The notes under the pieces: generated by a model
What the model was told of the DNA's origin: nothing
What the model saw: only the letters and a program-made list of their open reading frames with translations
The model's database searches: none
Position numbers and translations under genes: made by a program
NCBI GenBank assembly: GCA_032622095.1
Contig: CP136061.1
Coordinates: 26,166,991-26,230,990, forward strand
Length of the DNA: 64,000 nt
Origin: Siphonodentalium dalli
Lineage: Eukaryota > Mollusca > Scaphopoda > Gadilida > Siphonodentaliidae
Direction: 5' to 3'
Part shown: piece after piece, positions 45,591 to 55,496 of the stretch
How positions within the stretch are numbered: position 1 is the stretch's first letter
How the letters are laid out: the number at the start of each line of letters is the position of its first letter

Positions 45591-47645
45591 TAAACAAACG
45601 CTCTTTTATAGAGATGCGTCAAAAACAAACGCTCATTAAATTATCACCTGATTAACCACCGCAGTGCCGTTTTTTGTGACTGAGAGTGGATAACGGGTGG
45701 TCTGAGCTTCTCCATCCAAAACGCCGCGACGACGATTCCCGTGGGTTTTTATCCTTAGATGGGAAGTTTGAACTCAATCGAGCCAGCCGTTTTAGAGTCT
45801 ATAGAGGACACATATATTTATATATTTATATATATACGGAGTTCTCAAAATATATAGTAGAGAGAAGACTAGCAGATTTGCCCGCCACTGGCGGCATTCG
45901 TCCCATGGCTTTCTTTGTCAGAAACATGGCTATATGAGGGTATACGAGTAAAGACACGGGCGCGTGCAAAATTGGACCAGATTTGACCTTGAATTGACTA
46001 TTTTGAAGGTCAAGGTCATGTCAAGATAACGATTTGACCCGCCCAAAACACTCTCCGGACAAAAGTACCCCTACGTATAAAATTTCGTATAAATCCGCCA
46101 GTTTTAGCACATTTGATCTTGAATTGACCATTTTGAAGGTCAAGGTTAGGCCGGGGTTACGATTTGACACTTCCCGGACAAAAGTAATCCTAGATAGCAA
46201 GTTTGCGCTCAATCGGTCGAGCCGTTTTCGGGTCTATAAACTCGTCCCGAGTTGACCATTTTGCTTCCATAGAATTTTTCGAAGATAATATTTAAATTTT
46301 AGCATAGGATTTCTCATTCAATGTTATAGCTAAGACTCCGTGTGTCTGCGTGTAATACTTATATATTCTTAAAATGACACAGTCCAACACGTAATTATGT
46401 TTTAGACGGAAGAAATTAAATTTGTTCGATGCTACATTTTAACATAGGATTTCCAATTCAAATCGATTTATGTCAATAAAACACTTTTTTTTTTTTTTTA
46501 AAGCTGAGACTTGATGTGTGTCGGCGTGTAACACTTATTCTTAAAATGGGTCCAACATGTAATTATGTTTTAGCTGAAAGAAATTATATTATATCAATGC
46601 TAAATTTCGAGCGATAACGTTGCCTTTATATTGTAAACAAACGCTTTCTTATAGTGACGCGTCATATACAAACGCTTATTAAATTATCACCAACTCCATT
46701 AAATTAACCACTCCATGCCAACGATGGTGACAGGGAAGGTGAGCACGAGTGCTCGGACCTCCTCAAAAGCGGTGCGACGACACTGACCGTACCGTTTTAC
46801 CATTAGATAGGAAGTTTGAGCTCAATCGGTCGAGCCGTTTTCGAGTCTATAAAGGACACACACAGACACACACACATATATATACGGAAGTCTCAAAATA
46901 TATAGTAGACTAGCATATTAGCGGCATTCTCCCATGGCTTTGTCATAAACATGACTATATGAACGTATATGAGCAAGTACACGGGCGCATGCAAAATTGG
47001 ACCCGATTTTACCTTGAATTCATCATTTTGAGGTTAAGGTCAGGTAGTGATCACGATTTGACCCGTCCAAAGCACTCCCCGACAAAAGTACCCCAAGGTA
47101 TAAAATTTTGTAGAAAACTGCCAGTTTTATCCGACTTGACCATGAATTCCAAATTTTGAGCTGAAACTTGGTGTGTCTGCGTGTAATCTAGAGTCCAACA
47201 GGTAATTATGTTTTAGATGGAAGAAAGATGATTGAAAAGCAGTCTGATTTTCAGAATGCGAGGAACAGAAAATTTCCGGATTATCTTGCAAACAGCCGTA
47301 GGCGAAAACACAAGGCAAAACAGAGGGTTATTTGGTTAACAAAACCTAATATGGAAAATTAGCTTACAAACAGCCGTAGGCGAAACCCCAAGGCAATAAA
47401 GAGCGTTATTCGGTTAAAAAAACAAATATGGAAACTAAAGGAGCATTATTGCGATTAACCTCATTAACTACTCCATGCAAACGACGGTGACAATGGGTAG
47501 GGAGAAGGAATGCACGGACCTTCTCAAAAGCGGTGCGGTGACACTTTGCGTGGATGTTTACCCTTAGATAGGAAGTTAGGGCTCGAGTCTATAGAGGATA
47601 TATATACACACACACAAACTCTCAAAATATATAGTAGCTTACTTA
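45591..47645 (+). repeat. Three dispersed copies of a ~0.3-kb repeat plus spacers
   Basis: Copies at about 45591-45870, 46620-46915 and 47430-47640 share AAACAAACGCT...ATTAAATTATCACC, CTCAAAAGCGGTGCG, CTCAATCGGTCGAGCCGTTT, then a CACACA/TATATA tract and CTCAAAATATATAGTAG. The 'AGCCGTTTT(C)GAGTCTATAAA(G)GACA' tail followed by a CA repeat is common at ends of invertebrate retroposons. Class not determined. Confidence 0.7.
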
Positions 47646-47649
47646 TAAG

Positions 47650-50600
47650 TGTCGACAGGCATATAAGCTTATACCAGCATGTGCTATTTTATTTCCGATT
47701 ATGTTAACACCACGTGAGATACTCCATCAGGATGTGCAATGCCCAATTAACATCTTCATATATAGATGTTAGATTTTCTTGTCATAAATTGAGTTGCTTG
47801 TTTTGATGATTTGACAATGTAGAACTACCTTTTTTATGTGTTAAAACGGAATGACTGGTGTATTATTAGATCATGGCACAAATCTCTACTCTGGCTACGC
47901 CAGTAGATATCATATTCCGTCAGATCAAAAACGGTTTGAAGTTCTGATTGGGAACTTTATAACTTTGAAAATAATAACACAGGTAATATATTTCTAAGTC
48001 TTTATACCTGAACCTTAACTCATTCTACTAAATTAATTATCCCAGTCAATTAACAGGTGTATATAGGAATGGTCGATTATTTATTTTCAGGGATGTACAG
48101 GTTATATAAGTAGACGACAGATAATTGTAACAAACAGAACAGAATGAGTCATATTTATCGAGGGAAATCTTATCTATAATCAGGAACAAAAAGTGTTATA
48201 TTTTAACCTATAAATGTTCTCTCGGTGTCTTAAATTTTTAATTGTCATTTATATTTCCCGTTATCATCGTGTCGTTTATGGATTGATGGTAATATATCAA
48301 ATGTAAAAATAACTACATTATGGTTCATTTATCGACTGTCCAACTTATGTTATTCATCTTTAACATTTATCTTTAAATGGATTCTCCAACTCAGTTATAA
48401 AGTGTACATAGGAATGGTCTATTGTTTATTTCCACGAATGTACATGTAATATAAGCAGACGACATATATAGATAGCGTGTGGCATAAGGAAAACACTCAA
48501 CACCGTGGGGATGTTTTTGTGAGAGTGATTTACGGTGGCCCACTCAAGACCGAAAGCTTGAGTGGAGAAGATTAGCAAGGCGCTATTGTGTGATCAGCAC
48601 GGTGATGGCAGTTTCTTCCAGGAATCCGCGAATATTCGAGATTCGATGTCGATATCGAGCAACTAATTCGATATCGACACCGAATCAGTCCGCTGATATT
48701 TTCGAATCTGTGTTACTTTGGTGTAGTCTCGTTTTTTGCGTCTAAATAACACATGCCAAATTAACTGAACTCACAAAAATGTAAGCACAAGGTTACCAAG
48801 TTAGCCAACGTAGGTAATTTTGAATGTATGCGTTCAGAATATACGCGCATTATGCAAATTATGTGCTTCGATCGCAACCCGTGACGATGTTCAATCGCCG
48901 CATATATTTGTAATCTGTATCGACACTATGTAAATTGTCTACATTGTCTAAAGTCTCAAATCTTTGTTATCTTCATTAAATAATGTAGATACCTTACTCG
49001 TATTTAAATTCGCGTACTATTTTTCGTCCAGTTTGGAATTCGTGCACTTTGAATTCGCACTCCTATCTGCGCGAAGTCAAAACTGACAAAAAGGTTTTCG
49101 TAATTGATTTGATGATGCAGTTTCAGATCTTAATCGTCCAAGAAGATATGTGTACATATTAAAGACCATCACGACGGCTTTACATCGTGTTTGGTCACGG
49201 TGTCACGCCAGTGTTATGAATAGGGCGACACGCGTCTTCAGTCTGCATTATGTGTATTTCTTACAAGTATTTCAACATCAATGACGTTACCATGATTTGT
49301 TGCTGTATAATTATGTCATACATCTACATATCATTAAAGGTTTACACGTGGTTGCCCGCATGTAAAATATAGTTATACAATCCTAATATTCGGTACAACC
49401 TTCCGCAATGTACACACATGTAACTCGTCGACATATAGCTTTCTGGCTTCCCTGTGGTTTAATCTAAACTGAGGAGTCGTACTATAGTACTCAGTTTTAG
49501 ATTCGGGCACTGACGACCGAGTTTGCGAAAAATAGTACTGCGCGAATTTAAATACGAGTAAGGTAGGTGACTTCAATTCCATGGAGTTTGTGATAGATTG
49601 AACTGCCTTTAAGTGTCTTATTGTCACATATTGTGTCATGTTCGCCATGACACAGCAATTCAATGCAACATATCCAAAAACCCGCATACTAAACTTATGA
49701 ACGAAAAGCAGTCTCTGAATAAGTTATTTTCGTTTGGAATGTTAGAGGGATCGAGTTCGCCCAACGATTGGCATCCGAATGCATACATTATAAATTCGTG
49801 GCAAGACAATGATCCATTGGTGCGAACATAGGGATGCCATGAACATCAATGATTCGATACCAGAAGCAGTTCTTCAGTTGAACGATATGTGGTGAGAAAC
49901 AACGAAGAAACATGTGTTCAATCTGATTATGGTATAAATGGCCACAGCGGTTGCATGTAGTAGTTCCAACAAACCTTCCATCCTCTCCATGTAGACATAC
50001 GACAAGGCTTTAATCTACGGAAAAACTCAAGGGAGACCACTTGTTCATGCTGATTTGGTCGTGACGTTGCGTGTGACATATTCTGTTTGCCAGTTGCCTT
50101 CCACTGTGACTGAATAGGGAAGAATCCTGTTTCCGCAAATGTTGTGACTTACTCAAATATGTTGTAGTTTACTAGGACAGGAATAACGTTTCATGTGATA
50201 CGAAAATGTGGAGAGCGTCACGGTGGTCGCATGGTAAGTTTATTAAAGTGTCCATGATAACAGTTTTTTTCTTTTCAATTTCAAGTCTGAGTGGAATGAC
50301 TCCGAGCATGGACAATGTAATTTATGTGCTCGTTCTTGTCGGTAACCCTTGAATTGGATTGATGCACATGCGATAAGATGTATATAATTGCGTGATAATA
50401 AATAGGTGCAGCTTCATTTCATATGAATACTAGTTCATTGCGAAATTTCAGATTATATGCTCGAGGGTATCATCGTAAATATAAAGCATACTGCTAGAAG
50501 ACGCCAATACAACAAAAGTTGAAATACGGGCGTTAGATTATTTGTGAGATACTGTGTTTATCGGGATTTCGTTTCAAATAATGATCAAAGTAAGGGTATC

Positions 50601-51120
50601 ATATATATCTGGGGTCACTTGATGTCACCTATTCTACGTGCATGGGTGTTTCATAATAGTGTCGGTTACATTTTGACCTAGCTGTATGCAACACTAACAG
50701 ACAACACACGTATGCACAGGTCGCTAGGAATGAACGTTAGAGCGGGTTCGTTCTGTGGTACATTTGTACTACAGCATCGTGCGCTCTTCTGATGTACGTC
50801 GGACGGCTTTTAGCTAGTGAGCTATAGCATCGCTGGTATTCGGTGACTGGCTTAAATGTCATATACATGGGGACTTAAATGCCAAAATGCCCAAATTATC
50901 ATCTTCATAGATTTTGGGACATTCCTAAGATCATAATAGTAATTTGTCGAAAACTACATCAGATATACTAATCTATGTCTATATTTTCCAATGTCAGTCT
51001 CTCCCTATAGACATTTACATTGAACATCATTTAATTAAGAGTCAAAGGAGAGCAATCAGTTCTATACAAATGGTTGACAAGGAGGACACTAAATAAAATG
51101 CGAGTCAAAAGACTAGGAAA
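47650..51120. other. Host non-coding DNA
   Basis: Contains two copies of the dispersed repeat described at 33806 (about 48055-48180 and 48400-48475). No supported gene. Confidence 0.4.
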
Positions 51121-51123
51121 ATT

Positions 51124-51574
51124 TGTGACCCGCCATATCAAATCCAGTCGTAAGTCGGTATTTTTTACCCTGTGCCAATGCATTCTCTTATATATGCGAG
51201 TCGACCATAGGTCGCCTCGCATATATAAGAGAATGCATTGGCCTAACAATTTTTTATCATTTTTTTTAAATAAATGTTTCTGACAATTTTTAGGACATAA
51301 AATAAAAAAAACATCCATTACCCTGCAGTGAGCCCCACACATATATAGAAGCATATAGAAGAGTGTCGTCTGCTCATGTTTGTCTGGGTCTCTGTATGGG
51401 TGAAATTAAAAAAAATTTAAAGAAAAAATATTAAAATTGTAAAAAATTGTTAGGCCAATGCATTCTCTTATATATGCGAGGCGACCTATGGTCGACTCGC
51501 ATATATAAGAGAATGCATTGGCGCAGGGTAAAAAAAATCCCGACTTCCGACTGGATTTGATATGGCGGGTCACA
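51124..51574. repeat. Nested foldback element (TATATATGCGAG family, long form)
   Basis: The outer arms TGTGACCCGCCATATCAAAT and its complement (ending 51574) enclose two ~74-bp palindromes (51175-51243 and 51453-51522) identical in design to those at 13118-13374. This copy retains ~50 bp more of outer arm on each side, so it represents the longer form of the family. Confidence 0.82.
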
Positions 51575-51855
51575 TATATGCAAAGAATAGGTACAGACTG
51601 AGAATCGTTGCTGAAATAATTGTGTATCACGAAGATGCTTGTTGTGTTGCCTCATTAATGGTCATTGGAACAAAATATTAGGTAATTCGTACGTGAATAT
51701 ATGATATCGTTGCCATGGACACAGGTTTTTTTCTGACACATGACCTATAGCCGGGACTCATCAATAGTTCGAATCTACACATGAGCAAAGTCATTGATTG
51801 GTGTTTCGTCTATGCAAATTTTATGTTTGAAATAAAAAATAAATATGCACACAAT

Positions 51856-52258
51856 AGTAGTAATGGGGGGCACTATGGCCCAGTACCCCCCAGTGGGGGG
51901 CACTATGGCCCAGTACCCCCCAGTGGGGGGCACTATGGCCCAGTACCCCCCAGTGGGGGGCACTATGGCCCAGTACCCCCCAGTGGGGGGCACTATGGCC
52001 CAGTATCGAATACTGGACCATAGATCGTCCAGTATTCGATACTGGGCCATAGTGCCCCCCAGTGGGGGGCACTATGGCCCAGTATCGAATACTGGACGAT
52101 CTACGGTCCAGTATTCGATACTGGGCCATAGTGCCCCCCACTGGGGGGTACTGGGCCATAGTGCCCCCCACTGGGGGGTACTGGGCCATAGTGCCCCCAC
52201 TGGGGGGTACTGGGCCATAGTGCCCCCACTGATGGGTACTGGGCCATAGTTCCCCCCT
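51856..52258. repeat. Polinton-2 left terminus: palindromic GC-rich tandem array
   Basis: Four full 30-bp units (CACTATGGCCCAGTACCCCC plus CAGTGGGGGG) and one partial unit at 51871-52010 are followed by a CGAATACTGGACCATAG-type palindromic centre and then by inverted copies of the unit to ~52250. The whole tip can fold back on itself. Polinton-1 tips are built the same way from GCCACTCTGGCCCA. The inner TIR boundary cannot be set without the right end. Confidence 0.85.
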
Positions 52259-52402
52259 GAGGATAGATATTCCTGTCATTGATGTGATATTTCTGATCGG
52301 AAAAAATGAAAATGGACTTAGAATTATTTTTTTTCAAAAGGAAAATCTCACTTTGGAAAATATCAATTAGCAATCAAGAGTTTTTCTTTTCGAATATTTG
52401 GT

Positions 52403-52418
52403 GGCCCTGAAAAGGGCC
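52403..52418 (-). terminator. Histone-type 3' stem-loop
   Basis: On the minus strand GGCCCTTTTCAGGGCC with the 5' flank AAAAC and 3' flank ACCAAA. The stem starts 19 nt after the stop of the gene at 52438. Downstream on the same strand is CGAAAAGAAAAACTC, a purine-rich candidate U7-binding element. Confidence 0.9.
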
Positions 52419-52437
52419 GTTTTATTTTTGTTATAGT

Positions 52438-52905
52438 TTAGAATCCGCCACATTGAACTTCTTTGTTCGCCAAAACTTCAATTGATTTGTCTCCTCGCCT
52501 CATCCATATTTCGCATTCACAATAATGCTCGTGGCAAACGTGTGGGATCCACACTAGAGTTATTGATGACTTGAATCTTGGTGTTGATTTGTAGCCGCCT
52601 TTGGTAGCATCAAACATGACGATAGGTCGCTGTATAACAGTCGCCGCTAATTCAACCATCAATCTTGATTCAGCCAAAAGTGGTGTGCGCCGTAAATCTT
52701 GTGCCGACGCACCAAGTTCGTCACTCTCTGCGTAGTACAGGTCAACTGCCGCATCTCTCAGAACCATCCATCCATCGGTCGTCCCGTAAACCGCAACGCT
52801 GAGTGCCCTCCAAAACAGAGATATTTCTTCGCCGCCGCACACTGCTTTACAGTATACCCCCTGTACCATTATCTCGTCAAGATCTGTTATGTTTACAGCA
52901 GTCAT
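52438..52905 (-). CDS. OTU-like pseudoenzyme, accessory (histone-stem-loop class)
   Basis: The 155-residue protein is homologous to 16252-16680 and 29505-29942. OTU-type pattern: SLFWRALSVAVYGTTDGWMV, LRDAAVDLYYAES, LLAESRLMVELAATVIQRPI followed by VMF, and a C-terminal strand HYCECEIWMRR. The catalytic Cys position (…SLFWRAL) has no Cys, although an HY pair exists near the end, which may be a relic of the catalytic His. Divergent from 53529 across a bidirectional promoter. The start is supported by the leader CATTCAAAGATG, also found at the other minus-strand accessory gene (54512). The fold is inferred from pattern. Confidence 0.8.
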   Translation of the reverse strand: MTAVNITDLDEIMVQGVYCKAVCGGEEISLFWRALSVAVYGTTDGWMVLRDAAVDLYYAESDELGASAQDLRRTPLLAESRLMVELAATVIQRPIVMFDATKGGYKSTPRFKSSITLVWIPHVCHEHYCECEIWMRRGDKSIEVLANKEVQCGGF

Positions 52906-52934
52906 CTTTGAATGTAGAATAAGTCAGAAGATCC

Positions 52935-53500
52935 GTCTTGAACATATATTACGATTGTGCGGGCGGTAGAGAAAGCACATAATACTTTGACGTTAAAAAT
53001 GACAAATGCTTCCTGACGTTGTGTTTCTTTACAGTGCATTATCTGTAGTTTTCACTATTTCGATATGTTATAGATTAAATTCATGATAGTATATGCAATT
53101 AATTAAGATGTTTTAACATATGAATTCATCTTCGTTCATAAACGATGACCAAGTAAAGTTATCGATTGTAATGATGAAGAAAAATGTTCAGTATGTTTTC
53201 TTGTGTTCAGTTTTATGTATAAAATATGTACATCTCCAAAAACAAAACTAGAAAAACATTCCATATTTTCCTAACGAGGTAACAAATATATCAATCATGT
53301 GTACCAAATAATAGATAATGATCTAACGAAATAAAAAACATTTGTTTGATCGCTATGCAATAATGATCAAGAAAAATATGAATGCTGATCCGTCTCTGAA
53401 AAAACACAATGCCAGGAAACATTTGTCAATTTTAACGTCAATGCGACATGTGATTTCATTGACGCCCGTGTCAAATGTATAAAAATATTTTCGAATTTGA
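52935..53500. promoter_or_regulatory. Bidirectional accessory promoter, copy 1
   Basis: Two ~70-bp core promoters face outward. Each contains CGGGCGGTAGAGAAA-type, TTTGACGTTAAAA and ACGTTGTGTTTCTTT blocks, or their complements. The right-hand core also has TGTATAAAAATATTTTC, a TATA box. About 380 bp of AT-rich sequence separates the cores. Nearly the same ~550-bp segment recurs at 54552-55105. It drives the minus gene at 52905 and the plus gene at 53529 (inference from position). Confidence 0.78.
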
Positions 53501-53528
53501 TCAACGTTACATTGCATTGCTATCAAAG

Positions 53529-54017
53529 ATGGATCCGTTAACAGAATTTCTTCAGAGTGAGATATACAGTAATCCTGTTGTACAGAATACATATGCGGCA
53601 CCACAGTCAACAGGCCAAGCTAATACGACAATGACTATAGGTGGAGATACACTCATTTTAAAAGCGATTTTAGATGAACTGAGATGTCTTCGCAGGGATA
53701 TTGACGTGAAAACACAAGTAACGCATCAAGAAGTAAAAGTGAATCTTCGTTTCGTTGCAGAAGAGATAGATATACCAATCAGGGTTCATGATGTTCAGAA
53801 ATCGAAAGAACAGAAACAGATCAAAAAAGAAAAAATATTGGCTGCGAAAGAAAAAGAACCTAAAAGTATCATGAAGCCTTCTACTGAGACAAAAGTCAGA
53901 TTTCGTCTTCCTTGTAAAGAATCTAAAGATACAGAGAAAAGTGATGAATTCGCAAAAGCTATTGGTTCTCATGGGAAAGATATGTCAAGATATAAGAAAA
54001 ACACAAAACGATGTTAA
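53529..54017 (+). CDS. Accessory protein of MDP(V/L)TEF family (histone-stem-loop class)
   Basis: The 162-residue protein starts MDPLTEFLQ. A leucine-rich helix (LILKAILDELRCLRRDI) is followed by a region with EEIDIPIRVHDVQKSK, then a highly charged Lys/Glu tail and IGSHGKDMSRYKK. The N-terminus, helix position, DIPI.VH..QK and G(S)xGKD near the end are shared with 15492-15941. I chose the ATG at 53529 rather than an in-frame one at 53475 because the latter overlaps the TATA box and because this start matches the homologue. Function unknown; the helix suggests oligomerisation. Confidence 0.85.
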   Translation: MDPLTEFLQSEIYSNPVVQNTYAAPQSTGQANTTMTIGGDTLILKAILDELRCLRRDIDVKTQVTHQEVKVNLRFVAEEIDIPIRVHDVQKSKEQKQIKKEKILAAKEKEPKSIMKPSTETKVRFRLPCKESKDTEKSDEFAKAIGSHGKDMSRYKKNTKRC

Positions 54018-54039
54018 AGTCAGATGATAATTTTAAAAC

Positions 54040-54055
54040 GGCCCTTTTCAGGGCC
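54040..54055 (+). terminator. Histone-type 3' stem-loop
   Basis: GGCCCTTTTCAGGGCC with the 5' flank AAAAC and 3' flank ACACA, 22 nt after the stop. CCCAAAAGGTTACTC follows and is shared with the stem-loop at 55497. Confidence 0.9.
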
Positions 54056-54266
54056 ACACACATTTCCCAAAAGGTTACTCTTTCATTGCTGAAAAAATCA
54101 AAAACACGATTGTTCAATTTATATTTTATTCAACAACAAATATTTGCAAGTATATTTTGTTTTAAATTATTCGTGGCGTGATTTTTTCAAAACAAAACAT
54201 AGGGTACAAAGAACATTATTAGTTATTAAGCAATGCTAAAAGTTTTTCTTTTTGAAAAAATTGGTT

Positions 54267-54282
54267 GGTCCTGAAAAGGACC
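54267..54282 (-). terminator. Second histone-type stem-loop with compensatory change
   Basis: On the minus strand GGTCCTTTTCAGGACC. One stem pair is changed on both sides (C-G to T-A), so the hairpin is preserved. It lies just after the consensus copy at 54295 and is followed by TCAAAAAGAAAAACT. Confidence 0.85.
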
Positions 54283-54294
54283 GTTTTTGTTTTT

Positions 54295-54310
54295 GGCCCT
54301 GAAAAGGGCC
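54295..54310 (-). terminator. Histone-type 3' stem-loop
   Basis: On the minus strand GGCCCTTTTCAGGGCC, starting 13 nt after the stop of the 54324-54512 gene. Confidence 0.9.
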
Positions 54311-54323
54311 GTTTTGTATGGCA

Positions 54324-54512
54324 TCAAAGTTCACGCCACGATTTTCTTTTGAGACTTTTGCTTTTGTTCCAACGCTGTTGTTTTTTGCATATTTGCATAA
54401 CCAGTTTTGCACTGGCGGTTACTTCTTTTGCGTGTTCGCCCCGCATTATCTGGGGTGTTAGCCCTATCGTTCCTCTTAGTATAGACATCAACGGTTCGGG
54501 GGTTTCGGACAT
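54324..54512 (-). CDS. 62-residue basic accessory protein (histone-stem-loop class)
   Basis: This short protein has a Pro/Glu N-terminus, a central segment RGEHAKEVTASAKLVMQI and a basic C-terminus (NKSKSLKRKSWREL). The central piece faintly resembles the C-terminal helix of histone H2B (GELAKHAVSEGTKAVTKY) in the GExAK start and Lys/Val spacing; with so few residues this may be chance. The gene is believable because it has the class promoter, the leader CATTCAAAGATG identical to that of the 52905 gene, and two histone-type stem-loops. It has no counterpart in Polinton-1. Overlapping longer frames start upstream of that leader and are less likely. Confidence 0.65.
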   Translation of the reverse strand: MSETPEPLMSILRGTIGLTPQIMRGEHAKEVTASAKLVMQICKKQQRWNKSKSLKRKSWREL

Positions 54513-54551
54513 CTTTGAATGCAGAATAAAAATTGTTCACGGCCGTGTTTG

Positions 54552-55105
54552 AACATATATTACGATTGCGCGGGCGGTAGAGAAAGCACATAATACTTTG
54601 ACGTTAAAATGACAAATGCTCCCTGACGTTGTGTTTCTTTTCAGTGCATTATCTGTTAGTTTCACCATTTCGATATGATATAGATTAAATTCATGATAGT
54701 ATATGCAATTAATTAAGATATTTTAACATATGAATTCATCTTCGTTCATAAACGATGACCAAGTAAAGTTATCGATTGTAATGATGAAGAAAAATGTTCA
54801 GTATGTTTTCTTGTGTTCAGTTTTATGTATAAAATATGTACATCTCCAAAAACAAAACTAGAAAAACATTCCATATTTTCCTAACGAGGTAACAAATATA
54901 TCAATCATGTGTACCAAATAATAGATAATGATCTAACGAAATAAAAAACATTTGTTTGATCGCTATGCAATAATGATCAAGAAAAATATGAATGCTGATC
55001 CGTCTCTGAAAAAACACAACGCCAGGAAACATTTGTCAATTTTAACGTCAAAGTATTATGTGATTTCTCTACCGCCCGTGTCAAATGTATAAAAATATTT
55101 TCACT
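54552..55105. promoter_or_regulatory. Bidirectional accessory promoter, copy 2
   Basis: Near-identical duplicate of 52935-53500, with the two outward cores matching each other better here: CGGGCGGTAGAGAAAGCACA on one side and the complement of CGGGCGGTAGAGAAATCACA on the other. TATAAAAATATTTTC lies before the plus gene at 55128. It serves the minus gene at 54512 and the plus gene at 55128. Confidence 0.78.
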
Positions 55106-55127
55106 TTTTCAGTGAACTTCATTCATT

Positions 55128-55478
55128 ATGCCGTCTCTAAAGAAATTTTTCAAGAAGCTATGGAGGAAGAGAGATTCGTCAGAGGAGACGAAAATCAGAA
55201 CCTATAGGAAATGGCAGGATTCTCCTGAACAAAAGGTGGTGCAGAAACAGATGTTAACAGATTTTCTGGCTCGGCGACGACCATCGGCTGAAGTATGTGA
55301 TCAAGAACCAAGCAATCTTGATCTCGTGGAGATCTTGTCACAGATCTCGAAGAAAGATCTGTGCAATGCAGCAATTGACAGCTTCGCTCAGGCTGCTGCG
55401 GCGCACAGATCAAACCCTACTTGGTCTGTGACAATTAATCCCAACGGGATATATCCTGATTTGGCAGAATTTTTATGA
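55128..55478 (+). CDS. 116-residue accessory protein (histone-stem-loop class), unknown function
   Basis: The N-terminus MPSLKKFFKKLWRKR is a basic amphipathic stretch, possibly a membrane or nucleic-acid contact. A middle with PEQKVVQKQMLTDFLARRRP and a helical C-terminal domain (LDLVEILSQISKKDLCNAAI, DSFAQAAAAHR) follow, ending WSVTINPNGIYPDLAEFL. I do not recognise a family and find no counterpart in Polinton-1. The class promoter lies directly upstream and a stem-loop begins 18 nt after the stop. The frame is intact and codon use looks like its neighbours. Confidence 0.8.
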   Translation: MPSLKKFFKKLWRKRDSSEETKIRTYRKWQDSPEQKVVQKQMLTDFLARRRPSAEVCDQEPSNLDLVEILSQISKKDLCNAAIDSFAQAAAAHRSNPTWSVTINPNGIYPDLAEFL

Positions 55479-55496
55479 ATTCTGGAAAAGAAAAAC

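Noticed and set aside
51871-52010. Regular 30-bp repeats that could suggest a CRISPR array
   Set aside because: Units are contiguous without unique spacers, at the tip of a Polinton in animal DNA.
51775-52373. Repetitive open frames (GGHYGPVPPS type) in the Polinton-2 tip
   Set aside because: Product of the 30-bp tandem repeats being a multiple of three; no start context and both strands open.
52438-55478. LxCxE-type retinoblastoma-binding motif in accessory proteins, as in DNA-virus oncoproteins
   Set aside because: Searched the seven accessory proteins by eye; none has the motif with correct spacing (CDQE at 55128 gene lacks the Leu).
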